NCBI RefSeq assembly: GCF_042653205.1 | Contig: NZ_JBHSHY010000001.1 | Coordinates: 564,927-628,926, forward strand | DNA: 64,000 bases | DNA from: Paenibacillus_Z sp042653205 | GTDB lineage: Bacteria; Bacillota; Bacilli; Paenibacillales; Paenibacillaceae | Direction: 5' to 3' | Part shown: piece after piece, positions 26,640-34,660 of the stretch | Numbering within the stretch: the stretch's first letter is position 1 | Layout: every line of letters begins with the position of its first letter | The notes under the pieces: model-generated | What the model was told of the DNA's origin: nothing | Databases searched by the model: none | Seen by the model: the letters and a program-made list of their open reading frames with translations, nothing else | Program-made: the position numbers and the translations under genes

Positions 26640-28162
26640 ATGAGAACGATGTCGAAAGTGTATCAAGACAACCCGATGCCGGACGCAGCCGAAGACGCCC
26701 GGCTAACCGCATCGTTGGCCGACGACGAAGCGGAGTTGAAGCGCCGGTTTCATGCTTGCTCGGACATGATTTTCCGTTCGTTCCGAATCGGCGGCGAGAC
26801 GAAAGCGCTGCTCGTGGCGATCGACGGACTTATTGAAGACCAGCAGCTGGACGAATTCCTGCTGAAGCCGCTCATGGCCGCCGGAGCGTCGGCGCCGCGA
26901 GACGACGGACAGGATCTGCTATCCCATCTGCAGACTAGGTGCATCGCGATTACGCAAGTGAAGCGGGCGGCGGCGGTGACCGTCCTCGTGCGCGAAATCG
27001 CGAAAGGCATGGTCGCGCTCCTGATCGACGGCCAGACGGAAGCGCTCGTCCTAAGCATACCGGGCGGAAAAACGCGAGCCATCGAACAAACCTCTTCCGA
27101 GAACACGATCCGAGGTCCCCGCGATTCGTTTACCGAAAGCCTTCGAGCCTGCTCCGGAGACGGCTGCATACAGCGCAATTGAAGATCGAATCGATGACCG
27201 TCGGCGAGCTCACCCGAACGGAGGTGGCAGTCGCGTACCTGGAACAGATCGCGAACGCCGACGTCGTGCAAGAGATCCGGTCGCGCATTCAGCGCATCCA
27301 GATCGACGGCGTGCTGGAATCGGGCTATATCGAGCAGCTGATCGAAGAACGCTCGTTCTCGCCTTTTCCGCAGTATCTCGTGACCGAGCGCCCGGATTAT
27401 ATCGTGTCGGCCTTATTAGAAGGACGGGTCGCGATTCTGACGGACGGCACCCCATTCGTTATCAGCGGGCCCATGACGTTCTGGGGATTCCTGCAAGCGG
27501 GTGAGGATTATTACGACCGGGTCCTGTTCGCGAATATGATCCGGTTCATCCGGCTGATTCTCTTGATGGCGGCACTGCTGCTGCCGTCGATTTACGTGGC
27601 GTTGACCACGTTCCATCAGCAGATGATTCCGACGAAGCTGTTGCTCAGTATTGCGGCCGCCAGGGAAGGCGTGCCTTTCCCCGCTCTGGTGGAAGCGCTG
27701 CTGATGGAGGGCACCTTCGAGGCGCTGCGGGAAGCGGGCGTGCGGCTGCCGAAGCAGATCGGACAAGCCGTCAGCATCGTCGGGGGACTTGTCGTCGGTC
27801 AGGCCGCCGTGCAAGCCGGCATCGTGTCGGCTCCGATGGTTATCGTCGTGTCGTTGACCGGCATCGCGTCGTTTACCATTCCGCGCTATAATTTTTCGTT
27901 CGCGTTCCGCATATTGCGGTTCCCGATGATATTGCTTGCCGGCATGTTCGGTCTGTACGGCATTACGGCAGGGCTGCTGTGCATTCTGATCCATTTGGCC
28001 GGCCTCTCTTCGCTCGGCGTACCCTATTTGTTTCCGGTATCACCGGTTACGTTTCAGGGGCTGAAGGATGCGATTTTTCGAGCGCCGCTCTGGACGATGT
28101 ACTTCCGGCCGCAGACGGAAGGCAAACGGCAAATCCGCATTCCGAAAGGACAAAAGCCATAA
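26640..28162 (+). pseudogene. Germinant receptor A subunit (GerA family), frameshifted
   Basis: Two overlapping frames together encode a full GerAA/GerKA-like protein of about 510 residues. The first frame (from 26640, or the ATG at 26649) gives the cytoplasmic N-terminal domain to RGPRDSFTESLR and then hits TGA at 27180-27182. The second resumes in phase +2 at SLLRRRLHTAQLKIESMTVGELTRTEVAVAYLE and continues through the membrane domain to the TAA at 28160-28162. Family members read LRTNTxLLRRR here, so about 10 bases coding for the TNT stretch are missing near 27150-27157. All downstream genes are intact. The cause is a real deletion or an assembly fault; a one-base homopolymer slip is unlikely. 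If real, this receptor should not function. Confidence 0.88.
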
Positions 28163-29352
28163 TGCGCGCGGCTAACCACGGATGGAGAAGAGCGATGACG
28201 ATGCTCTTGCTGCTAACGGCGATCCCCCTGCTCGGCGGCTGTTGGGACCGGATCGAGATGAACGATGTCGCGTTCTTCATGGCCTCGTCGCTCGACAAAA
28301 CCCAAGACGGCCGCATCCACGTGTCGATTCAGGTGCCCATTCCGTCCACGGGCGGACCGACCTCTGGCGCGCTCGGCAAAACGTACTACGTTCTCTCCGC
28401 TTCCGGCACGAATATTTACGATGTCGAACGGAAGTGCCAGCAGCAGCTGTCCCGTAAATTTTTTAAAGGGCACCGCCGGGTGGTCTTCATCGGCGAACGC
28501 TTCGCCCAGACGGGCATCAAGGACATTCTGGATTATTATTCACGGGATCCCGGCACGCGGCTGCGCACGTACCTCGTAGTGGCGAAAGGCAGGCAGGCGG
28601 CGGCGTTTCTCTCGACGGATCATCCGTTCGAGCGCATTCCCTCCGAAGAAGTGCGGGAGCTCGAGCGCACCGAGGTCGGCACGGCGGTCACGTTCCGGGA
28701 TTATCTGATCGACCAGGAGCGGGACGGAATCGTGCCGGTACTCGGCGCCGTCGAAATTCAGCCTCCTCCGCCGTCGATGGAATCGAAGGAAGCGGAGTCG
28801 TCGAGACAAGCCGTCTTCCGTCTGTCATCGACGGCCGTCATGAAAAACTATCGCTTGGCCGGGTACTTGAATGACATCGAGACGAGGAGTCTCAGGTGGG
28901 TCAAAGGCGAAATCAAGCATGAATACTTGGCCGAAGACATTCCGGAGGCTGGAGGGAGCGTCGGCGTCGTCTTGAACAAAGCAGGGAAAAGCGTCAAAAC
29001 GATCGTCAAAAACGGCAAAGCGACGATCCGCGTCGAGCTGAAGGGAGAGGGCTTGCTGCATGAAGCGACGGTCAAGGGCGCAATCAATCAGGCCGAAACC
29101 ATGGACATGATCGAACGCTCGCTGAATAAACGGATTGCGGAGCAAACCCTTCGGACGATCAAGAAAGCGCAGACGGAGTGGAAAGCCGATATCTTCGGCT
29201 TTGGTCTGGCGGTGCATCAATATCACTACGGAACGTGGAAGACGGTACGCCGGGAGTGGGATACGATCTTTTCGCAAGCGGATGTCAGCGTCTCCGCCAG
29301 CATTCACCTGAGAAGAGCCGGCATGATCGGCGCTTCGCTCGCCGCCGAATGA
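28162..29352 (+). CDS. Germinant receptor C subunit (Ger(x)C lipoprotein)
   Basis: 396 residues. The ATG at 28162 overlaps the TAA of the A gene (TAATG). A lipoprotein signal MTMLLLLTAIPLLGGC gives the lipidated Cys, followed by the family hallmark CWDRIEMND near residue 27. The three-domain Ger(x)C body includes RKFFKGHRRVVFIGERFA and a C-terminal SLNKRIAEQTLRTIKKAQTEWKADIFGFGLAVH, typical of the conserved C-terminal domain. It sits on the outer face of the spore inner membrane with the A and B subunits, and binding of germinants by the complex triggers germination. Length and motifs are normal, so this subunit is intact although the A gene is not. Confidence 0.93.
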   Translation: MRAANHGWRRAMTMLLLLTAIPLLGGCWDRIEMNDVAFFMASSLDKTQDGRIHVSIQVPIPSTGGPTSGALGKTYYVLSASGTNIYDVERKCQQQLSRKFFKGHRRVVFIGERFAQTGIKDILDYYSRDPGTRLRTYLVVAKGRQAAAFLSTDHPFERIPSEEVRELERTEVGTAVTFRDYLIDQERDGIVPVLGAVEIQPPPPSMESKEAESSRQAVFRLSSTAVMKNYRLAGYLNDIETRSLRWVKGEIKHEYLAEDIPEAGGSVGVVLNKAGKSVKTIVKNGKATIRVELKGEGLLHEATVKGAINQAETMDMIERSLNKRIAEQTLRTIKKAQTEWKADIFGFGLAVHQYHYGTWKTVRREWDTIFSQADVSVSASIHLRRAGMIGASLAAE

Positions 29353-29561
29353 TCCAGCCGATCCTCTACGTTCTGTTCGTTGGAGTTCTGTTCGGAGTGC
29401 AGTGGAAGCTGATGAAGAAGTCGGTGCAGACACGGGATTACGTGACGGTCGTGCTTCTATTCGCGCTATGCGCGGCGGTCGGGGTAAGCCTCGCGTTGGG
29501 CCTGCAGCTTACGAGCCCTACGATGCTCCTGCAGCAGTGGTTGTCTTCCTTGGTGAAGTGA
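29349..29561 (+). CDS. Small two-helix germination protein (D-subunit-like)
   Basis: 70 residues; its ATG overlaps the TGA of the C gene (ATGA). Two membrane helices are predicted: PILYVLFVGVLFGVQW and YVTVVLLFALCAAVGVSLAL, joined by the basic loop KLMKKSVQTRD. Small two-helix D subunits are known in several gerA-type operons and modulate receptor function. Its place between C and B and its tight coupling support this reading, though sequence similarity to known D proteins cannot be judged by eye. Confidence 0.75.
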   Translation: MIQPILYVLFVGVLFGVQWKLMKKSVQTRDYVTVVLLFALCAAVGVSLALGLQLTSPTMLLQQWLSSLVK

Positions 29562-29585
29562 TCGTCTCACGAAAGGGATGTGCCC

Positions 29586-30683
29586 ATGAAAAGTTACGGA
29601 ACCAATCGGCGGATCTCCTCGACGGAGCTATGGACGCTGATGTACGTCTTCATGATAGCAAGCTCGATGTCGCTGCCCATCGGGTACACCACCGGGCACG
29701 ATTCGTGGATATCCGCCGTCATCGGCGCCTTGCTCGGGTTAGGCATCGCCTGGATTTACGCGGCGCTAAGCGGGACGTTCCCGGAGCAGTCCATCGTTCA
29801 TATCGCTCAGGCGCTGCTCGGAACCTGGGCGGGGAAAGCAATCGGGCTTCTATACGCGGGCTACGGGTTTCAGCTAGGTGCCTACGTGCTGCGCAATTTC
29901 GAAGACCTCACGGTCACCGTACTGCTGCCTCGCACCCCGAGCTTTGTCATCAGTTTCATCATGATCGCGATCTCGGCTTGGGCCGCGTATAAAGGAATCG
30001 AAGTGATTTGCCGGTGCGCGCTGATTATCTTGATCTTCGTCGCGCTTCAAAGCGTGATCTTCATCGTGCTGTTGATCCCGGATATGGATCCGGGCTTCCT
30101 CCTGCCCGTTCTCGAAGGCGGCTGGCAGCCCATCCTCGACGGCGCCGCGCAGATCGCGACGTTCCCGCTGGGCGAAACGGTATTGTTCGTCATGATCATC
30201 CCGTTCGTGAACCGAGGCGAGCGGATCCGGAAGACCGTCCTCTCGGCCGTAGGCGTATCCGGCGTTTTGCTGATTACGTCCCATCTCTTCAATATCATGG
30301 TGCTCGGCGAGCTCGCGAGCAAACAAGTCTTCCCTTCCTACACGTCCGCGATGTATATCTCCGTCGGCGATTTTTTCGAGCGCATCGAACCGATCGTGTT
30401 TACCGTGTGGGTGTTCGGCGAATTCACCAAGCTGACCGTATGCCTATTTGCCGCTGCCTTGGCGCTGGCGCAGACGCTGGGGAGCCGGGATTATCGCATG
30501 TACGTCGTGCCGCTCGCGCTGGCGCTGCTGGAGCTGTCGCTCTTTCTCCATCCCAGCCAGCTCGATGTCATCGAATTCCAGCAGCATGTGTGGCCTTGGT
30601 TCTCGGTACCGTTCCAAGTCGTCATTCCGTTCGTGCTGCTCGTCTGCGCCCTGGTGAGACGCCGCTATCGCCGGCTATCTTAA
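29586..30683 (+). CDS. Germinant receptor B subunit (GerB-type permease)
   Basis: 365 residues with about ten membrane helices. The start region ISSTELWTLMYVFMIASSMSLP and the stretch YKGIEVICRCALIILIFVAL are characteristic of spore germination permeases of the APC superfamily. It is thought to bind the germinant within the membrane and act with the A and C subunits. The ATG at 29586 follows AAAGGGATGTGCCC. It ends the operon in order A-C-D-B. No clear terminator was seen in the 46 bases before the convergent ankyrin gene. Confidence 0.93.
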   Translation: MKSYGTNRRISSTELWTLMYVFMIASSMSLPIGYTTGHDSWISAVIGALLGLGIAWIYAALSGTFPEQSIVHIAQALLGTWAGKAIGLLYAGYGFQLGAYVLRNFEDLTVTVLLPRTPSFVISFIMIAISAWAAYKGIEVICRCALIILIFVALQSVIFIVLLIPDMDPGFLLPVLEGGWQPILDGAAQIATFPLGETVLFVMIIPFVNRGERIRKTVLSAVGVSGVLLITSHLFNIMVLGELASKQVFPSYTSAMYISVGDFFERIEPIVFTVWVFGEFTKLTVCLFAAALALAQTLGSRDYRMYVVPLALALLELSLFLHPSQLDVIEFQQHVWPWFSVPFQVVIPFVLLVCALVRRRYRRLS

Positions 30684-30729
30684 ACACGCCGTTCCTCTCA
30701 ACGCTCGACCATCTTCGGGATGCAGCATC

Positions 30730-31788
30730 CTATTCGTCCAATGAAGCTAGCACCGGGATGGAATCGCGATTGCACCAGCTGGGCGCATCCTTGAAGAGCA
30801 GCGCGTATTCCAAGGCAGTGACCGCTTCAAATACCCGGTCAGCGAGCTCGTCCCATCCGTCTCTCGGATGGCGGATCGTGGCCCGGACCGCAGGGTCGGC
30901 TCCGCGGGCGAGCAGGAATCTCGTCCTTTCGTCGGTCGGCGACAGGACGGCTGCAGCCGCGTGGAATAGCGGCGTATGACCCTCGCATCCGTCGGCGTCG
31001 ATTGCGGCCCGGGCGTTGACGTCCGCGCCGCGTTCGATCAGCCATTCCGCGATGTCAAACTCGTCATATTCCATCGCCAGGTGAAGCAGCGTCGTGCCTT
31101 CGATGGGCGCTAGCGTCATGGCCGTACTGAACCCAAGCTCCGGCCGATAGATGTCCTCCGCTTGGAAGCGCCGCCGAACGAGATCCGGATCGTTGCGCAA
31201 GTGCTTCTCCAGTAAATCCAAGCGTCCGCGATGGAAAGCCATCAAGGGCGTATCCTCGAGCGGTACGCCGGCGTTGGAGAGCACTTCGAGGCAGGCGTGT
31301 TTGCTGCGGGTATTACGGGCATACGCGCCTAGGATGAACCCGAGCGGAGAATGAATGTCTCCTTGGCTTGTACGGTGCTTGACGTTCGGATCCGCGCCCA
31401 GATCGATCATCAGTTGGATGCCCTCCGGATTCAGAGCTTCGCAAGCCGCGAGGATAACGGGCCCATAATCGATCGCGGTCTCGGAATACAATCCGTTCGG
31501 ATTCGCGCCTATCATGACTAGGTACTCGGAGACCTCTCGATGAGCTCGCATCGAAGCGCGGGATAGCGCTTGCTGCACATCTGTAGGGCCGTAGGGAACA
31601 AGCGCCTTGACCATGTCCAGGTGATTGCCTTGCGCCGCCAAGCTAAGCGCCGCCCCGCCATCCACTCCGGGTAAAGACGCATGCAATAGTTCCGGGCTTT
31701 GCGCAAGGATGGCCCGTACGGCTCCAATGTCATTCTCGTGAATCGCTTCGATCCAACGATCCTTCTGCTCCCCTGCGTTGATCTTCAT
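30730..31788 (-). CDS. Ankyrin-repeat protein
   Basis: 352 residues, no signal peptide. Ankyrin units are visible: DRWIEAIHENDIGAVRAILAQSPEL (about 11-35), GAALSLAAQGNHLDMVKALVPYG, GPVILAACEALNPEGIQLMIDLGADPN, TTLLHLAMEYDEFDIAEWLIERGADVNARA and HTPLFHAAAAVLSPTDERTRFLLARGADP. The centre is less regular. Such stand-alone bacterial ankyrin proteins are protein-binding modules without a catalytic domain. AGGAGGGAATTC precedes the ATG at 31788. It is convergent with the germination operon and unlikely to be related to it. Confidence 0.85.
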   Translation of the reverse strand: MKINAGEQKDRWIEAIHENDIGAVRAILAQSPELLHASLPGVDGGAALSLAAQGNHLDMVKALVPYGPTDVQQALSRASMRAHREVSEYLVMIGANPNGLYSETAIDYGPVILAACEALNPEGIQLMIDLGADPNVKHRTSQGDIHSPLGFILGAYARNTRSKHACLEVLSNAGVPLEDTPLMAFHRGRLDLLEKHLRNDPDLVRRRFQAEDIYRPELGFSTAMTLAPIEGTTLLHLAMEYDEFDIAEWLIERGADVNARAAIDADGCEGHTPLFHAAAAVLSPTDERTRFLLARGADPAVRATIRHPRDGWDELADRVFEAVTALEYALLFKDAPSWCNRDSIPVLASLDE

Positions 31789-31899
31789 GAATTCCCTCCT
31801 ACACGTTGAGTGTCCGAGCGTCTTTAGTGGAACGCCGGACGGCCGATTGTTCCGAAGACGGCTCCCGAAGTGTCATGATCGAACTTTCATTCCCGTGGG

Positions 31900-32487
31900 T
31901 TATGTTTCCGAGAGCAATTCACGGTAATTATTCTTCATGTACCGGTAACCGGAATAGGCTGTCAAACCTGCTGCCAGCATTATAATGGTCAGGTCAACCG
32001 GAAAAGCTGTGAAATACGAGAATGGGAAATTCCCTATTAACACGGCGGTAATTCCGGTCACCTGGAGTATTAACTTTAATTTGCCGTGTCGATCCGCCGC
32101 AAGCGCCGTTCCCTTGGCCGCTGCCAATACGCGAATACCCGATACCATAAACTCGCGGCCGATGATGACAATTGCGATTCAAGATGGGATCAGTTGTTGC
32201 TGAACCATCACGAGTAAAGCAGCCGACACAAGCAGCTTATCTGCGAGCGGATCCAACAGCTTCCCCAAATTGGTGATTTGATTATATTTACGGGCGATAT
32301 AACCATCTAGCTTGTCCGTCGCGGATGCAAGTACAAAAATGCCGACCGCCCAATACAACCCATCACGGTTGAGGTAATTCAAAACCCCGATTCGCTCTGC
32401 TATCGAGGCCGGATAATGTTGGAGCGTGAAGAGAAAAATCGGAATCATGCCAATTCTTACAATTGTTATTTTATTCGCGAGGTTCAA
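31900..32487 (-). pseudogene. pgsA: CDP-diacylglycerol-glycerol-3-phosphate phosphatidyltransferase-like, nonsense codon
   Basis: One frame of 196 codons encodes a PgsA-like enzyme (phosphatidylglycerophosphate synthase), but codon 103 is TGA (32179-32181). The CDP-alcohol phosphotransferase motif is intact before it: DGYIARKYNQITNLGKLLDPLAD with the spaced D-G-A-R-G-D-D residues at about 61-83. After the TGA the frame resumes IAIVIIGREFMVSGIRVLAAAKG, exactly as in PgsA, where the residue at the stop is normally Trp. A TGG to TGA change is therefore the simplest explanation. The start is probably the TTG at 32487 after GGATGGTGA. PgsA is essential, so an intact copy should exist elsewhere; this is likely a decaying second copy. 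The DNA here is A/T-richer than its surroundings. Confidence 0.85.
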
Positions 32488-32505
32488 ATGATCATCACCA
32501 TCCAA

Positions 32506-32751
32506 GCCTAATTTGTTCTTTAGATTTCCATACTACCACATTTATACAGTGGATATGCTATAAATTGGAACTAGATCCGGCAGCCGCTCTATGGCCTTGA
32601 TAAGTTTTAGAGTTGACATGGCAACACTTCTAACTAGACCGCTAATTGATATCATTCGTATTGTTTTAGCAGGTTAATTACTGATCTTACAAGACTAGTT
32701 TATCCTTGACCTTCCGTGAGAAAGCCGCGTTCTCGTACCCGGTTAGTGCCG
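32506..32751. other. A/T-rich intergenic stretch
   Basis: No gene seen. Contains a TTGACA at about 32613 without a well-spaced -10, and lies between the broken pgsA-like gene and the subtilase gene. Confidence 0.3.
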
Positions 32752-34317
32752 CTATACACGAAGGGTTGTGATGTACTGTTGCCATAATAACGCAAGATGT
32801 ATCCGAGACTCGGTGCTTCGTTCCGAATAAAAACATTGACCCTCACGAAATTCAGGTACGGGTTGGTAAAAGATTCCCGTTAATCGCTGGAGTGCTTCGC
32901 ATCTGGCACCGAACGTCGATACTCGCTGCAGTATTGCATCATTCATTAATCCTGAAACCAGGGGCTCAATGAAGAACGGATGTTCGATTCTTGAGGCTAA
33001 CTTGATGGCACAATAGGAAAGATCAAGATCGGAATCCTTAAAAAGTTCAGCGATATGGCCTAATAAATGCTCCCAAATATCAGCTCTATTATTCAACGCA
33101 AACAAAGCAGCCATTTTGACATAACAGGACGGATCTCGAAGTAAATCTTCCATTTCCCCCCTAGTAATAAAAGTTGAATCTGCCATTGCACATATAGCCG
33201 CAGCCCGGACCTTGGTAGAGTTTGAATGAAACATCATTTGTTTTACTTCGTCCGAAGATTTGTGATGCTTCGCATGAATAATTGAAACGAGATGCAATTC
33301 ATCCGTCATAATTGGCTCCAAATCATCTCGTCGATTATCGATTGCTGCATCGGCCGAATAACTCACCGCAGCACCGACTTGAATAAGCCCCGCCTCGCTT
33401 CCGTACCACTCATTTTTATAGATTGCCGTCTCAAACATTGCTGTTTTAACCTGACTTGCCATCCATTCCGAATGTGCTTCCCAAATACACGCTGCGCAAC
33501 CGAGGATGATTGGGGCAGCAAATGAAGTGCCTTCCGTTCTGGCATAGCCCTCTGGAAGGTTATCATATGGCGCGGTATCATGATCTCTGTACTCATCGAT
33601 TGATTGAAATGGCATTGGCAGAACAATATTTTCAGCCGGGGCTAAAATCTCAGGTATTCGTTTCCCATCAAAGGTAATGCCTTTACATCCATGGTATTGA
33701 AGTATCTGATTTCCTTCATGAGGCACGATAACACCGCCAACCGCTAATACTGATGGGGAAGAGGCGGGACCGTTACATGTCAGCTCTCTCGTATTACCTG
33801 AAGCAACAACGACGAGCAATCCCTCCTTGGCTAGTTGTTCGCATTTCATCCGAATCGGGTCGATTTGCCAAGGCAGGAGCCCGGTATCTCTCGTAGAAGC
33901 TACCGTTAAAACAACCCCGCGAATACCGAATTTCCTCCAATTCTCCCTAATCCAGCTTAAAGCCGCAGTACATTTAGTTTCAATGTCCTCAACCGTATTA
34001 AAGCCCCCCGTCTGAAGTAAATATAATTCAGCATCGGGCGCAGCACCGGAATAATAACCCGAAGACAACGAACCGGAACCTGCGGCTGCGGCTGCGGTCA
34101 TCAGTCCGTGGCTGCTTCTCCAAGGAGTCTCGCTTGCTCGAAATAATTCAGGCTTTACATCCACCGACATCATATCCACTAGATAGACAAGTCTTCGATC
34201 GTTTGTCGTTATATCCGGATGAGGCGGAAAGTAACCATCGACCACTGCAATAGAGACATTATTCCCTGTAAGATTAGACGGAATATGAAGGAAATTTCGA
34301 ACAGATGGCCATTCCAT
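32752..34317 (-). CDS. Cytosolic subtilisin-like serine protease with HEAT-like repeats
   Basis: 521 residues. The S8 peptidase core has Asp27 (SIAVVDGYF), His70 (RSSHGLMTAAAAAGSG), oxyanion Asn175 (VVVASGNT) and Ser265 (EGTSFAAP), all in normal order. There is neither a signal peptide nor a propeptide: the catalytic Asp is only 27 residues from the start. Residues about 335-490 look like HEAT/armadillo helices (KVRAAAICAMADSTFITRGEMEDLLRDPSCYVKMAALFALNNRADIWEHLLGHI). A cytosolic protease steered by a protein-binding tail is the likely architecture. AGGAGATGAGATT precedes the ATG. The gene is visibly richer in A/T than its neighbours and has no evident partner. Role unknown; regulated proteolysis, bacteriocin maturation or defence are all only possibilities. 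Confidence 0.85.
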   Translation of the reverse strand: MEWPSVRNFLHIPSNLTGNNVSIAVVDGYFPPHPDITTNDRRLVYLVDMMSVDVKPELFRASETPWRSSHGLMTAAAAAGSGSLSSGYYSGAAPDAELYLLQTGGFNTVEDIETKCTAALSWIRENWRKFGIRGVVLTVASTRDTGLLPWQIDPIRMKCEQLAKEGLLVVVASGNTRELTCNGPASSPSVLAVGGVIVPHEGNQILQYHGCKGITFDGKRIPEILAPAENIVLPMPFQSIDEYRDHDTAPYDNLPEGYARTEGTSFAAPIILGCAACIWEAHSEWMASQVKTAMFETAIYKNEWYGSEAGLIQVGAAVSYSADAAIDNRRDDLEPIMTDELHLVSIIHAKHHKSSDEVKQMMFHSNSTKVRAAAICAMADSTFITRGEMEDLLRDPSCYVKMAALFALNNRADIWEHLLGHIAELFKDSDLDLSYCAIKLASRIEHPFFIEPLVSGLMNDAILQRVSTFGARCEALQRLTGIFYQPVPEFREGQCFYSERSTESRIHLALLWQQYITTLRV

Positions 34318-34363
34318 AATCTCATCTCCTCACGTTGAATATTTACTTTCAACTCCAGGACGC

Positions 34364-34566
34364 TCCTTAAGGAAGCAAAGATAAACAATCACGCGCATTG
34401 GTAATGAGCCTGCCCCTATTTGACGCTCGGAGCGATCCGTTCGTTGCGCCGATTGAACCGTCGGCCGAATAACAGCGCTCTTTCCTAGTCGGCAAGCGGG
34501 TAATTTCCCCGCCTCCAGCTATTATTTCTCGGGTAATCGCAGAGTTCGACGGTTCCTTTAAGGAAA
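34364..34566. other. Non-coding segment bounded by TCCTTAAGGAA palindromes
   Basis: TCCTTAAGGAA at 34364-34374 and the close variant TTCCTTTAAGGAAA at 34553-34566 bracket about 180 bases without a believable gene. It may be a small non-autonomous repeat element or a structured RNA; only the boundary symmetry is seen. The full gene-free stretch is 34318-34660. Confidence 0.3.
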
Positions 34567-34611
34567 TCACAATATTTCGCGAATCGGTAAGCTTCTTGTC
34601 GGTTTTTCATA

Positions 34612-34650
34612 CAAAACCCCCGCTCGGGCGAATGGCCCGGCGGGGGTTAG
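34612..34650 (-). terminator. Terminator of the saccharide-uptake locus
   Basis: AACCCCCGC and GCGGGGGTT form a 9-bp outer stem with further inner pairing, followed by TTTTG on the minus strand, just past the stop at 34661. Confidence 0.9.
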
Positions 34651-34660
34651 AGGAACCGTG

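Noticed and set aside
31900..32487. TGA in the pgsA-like gene as selenocysteine or recoding
   Set aside because: The expected residue is Trp, no SECIS-like element was seen, and the surrounding organism uses TGA as a normal stop.
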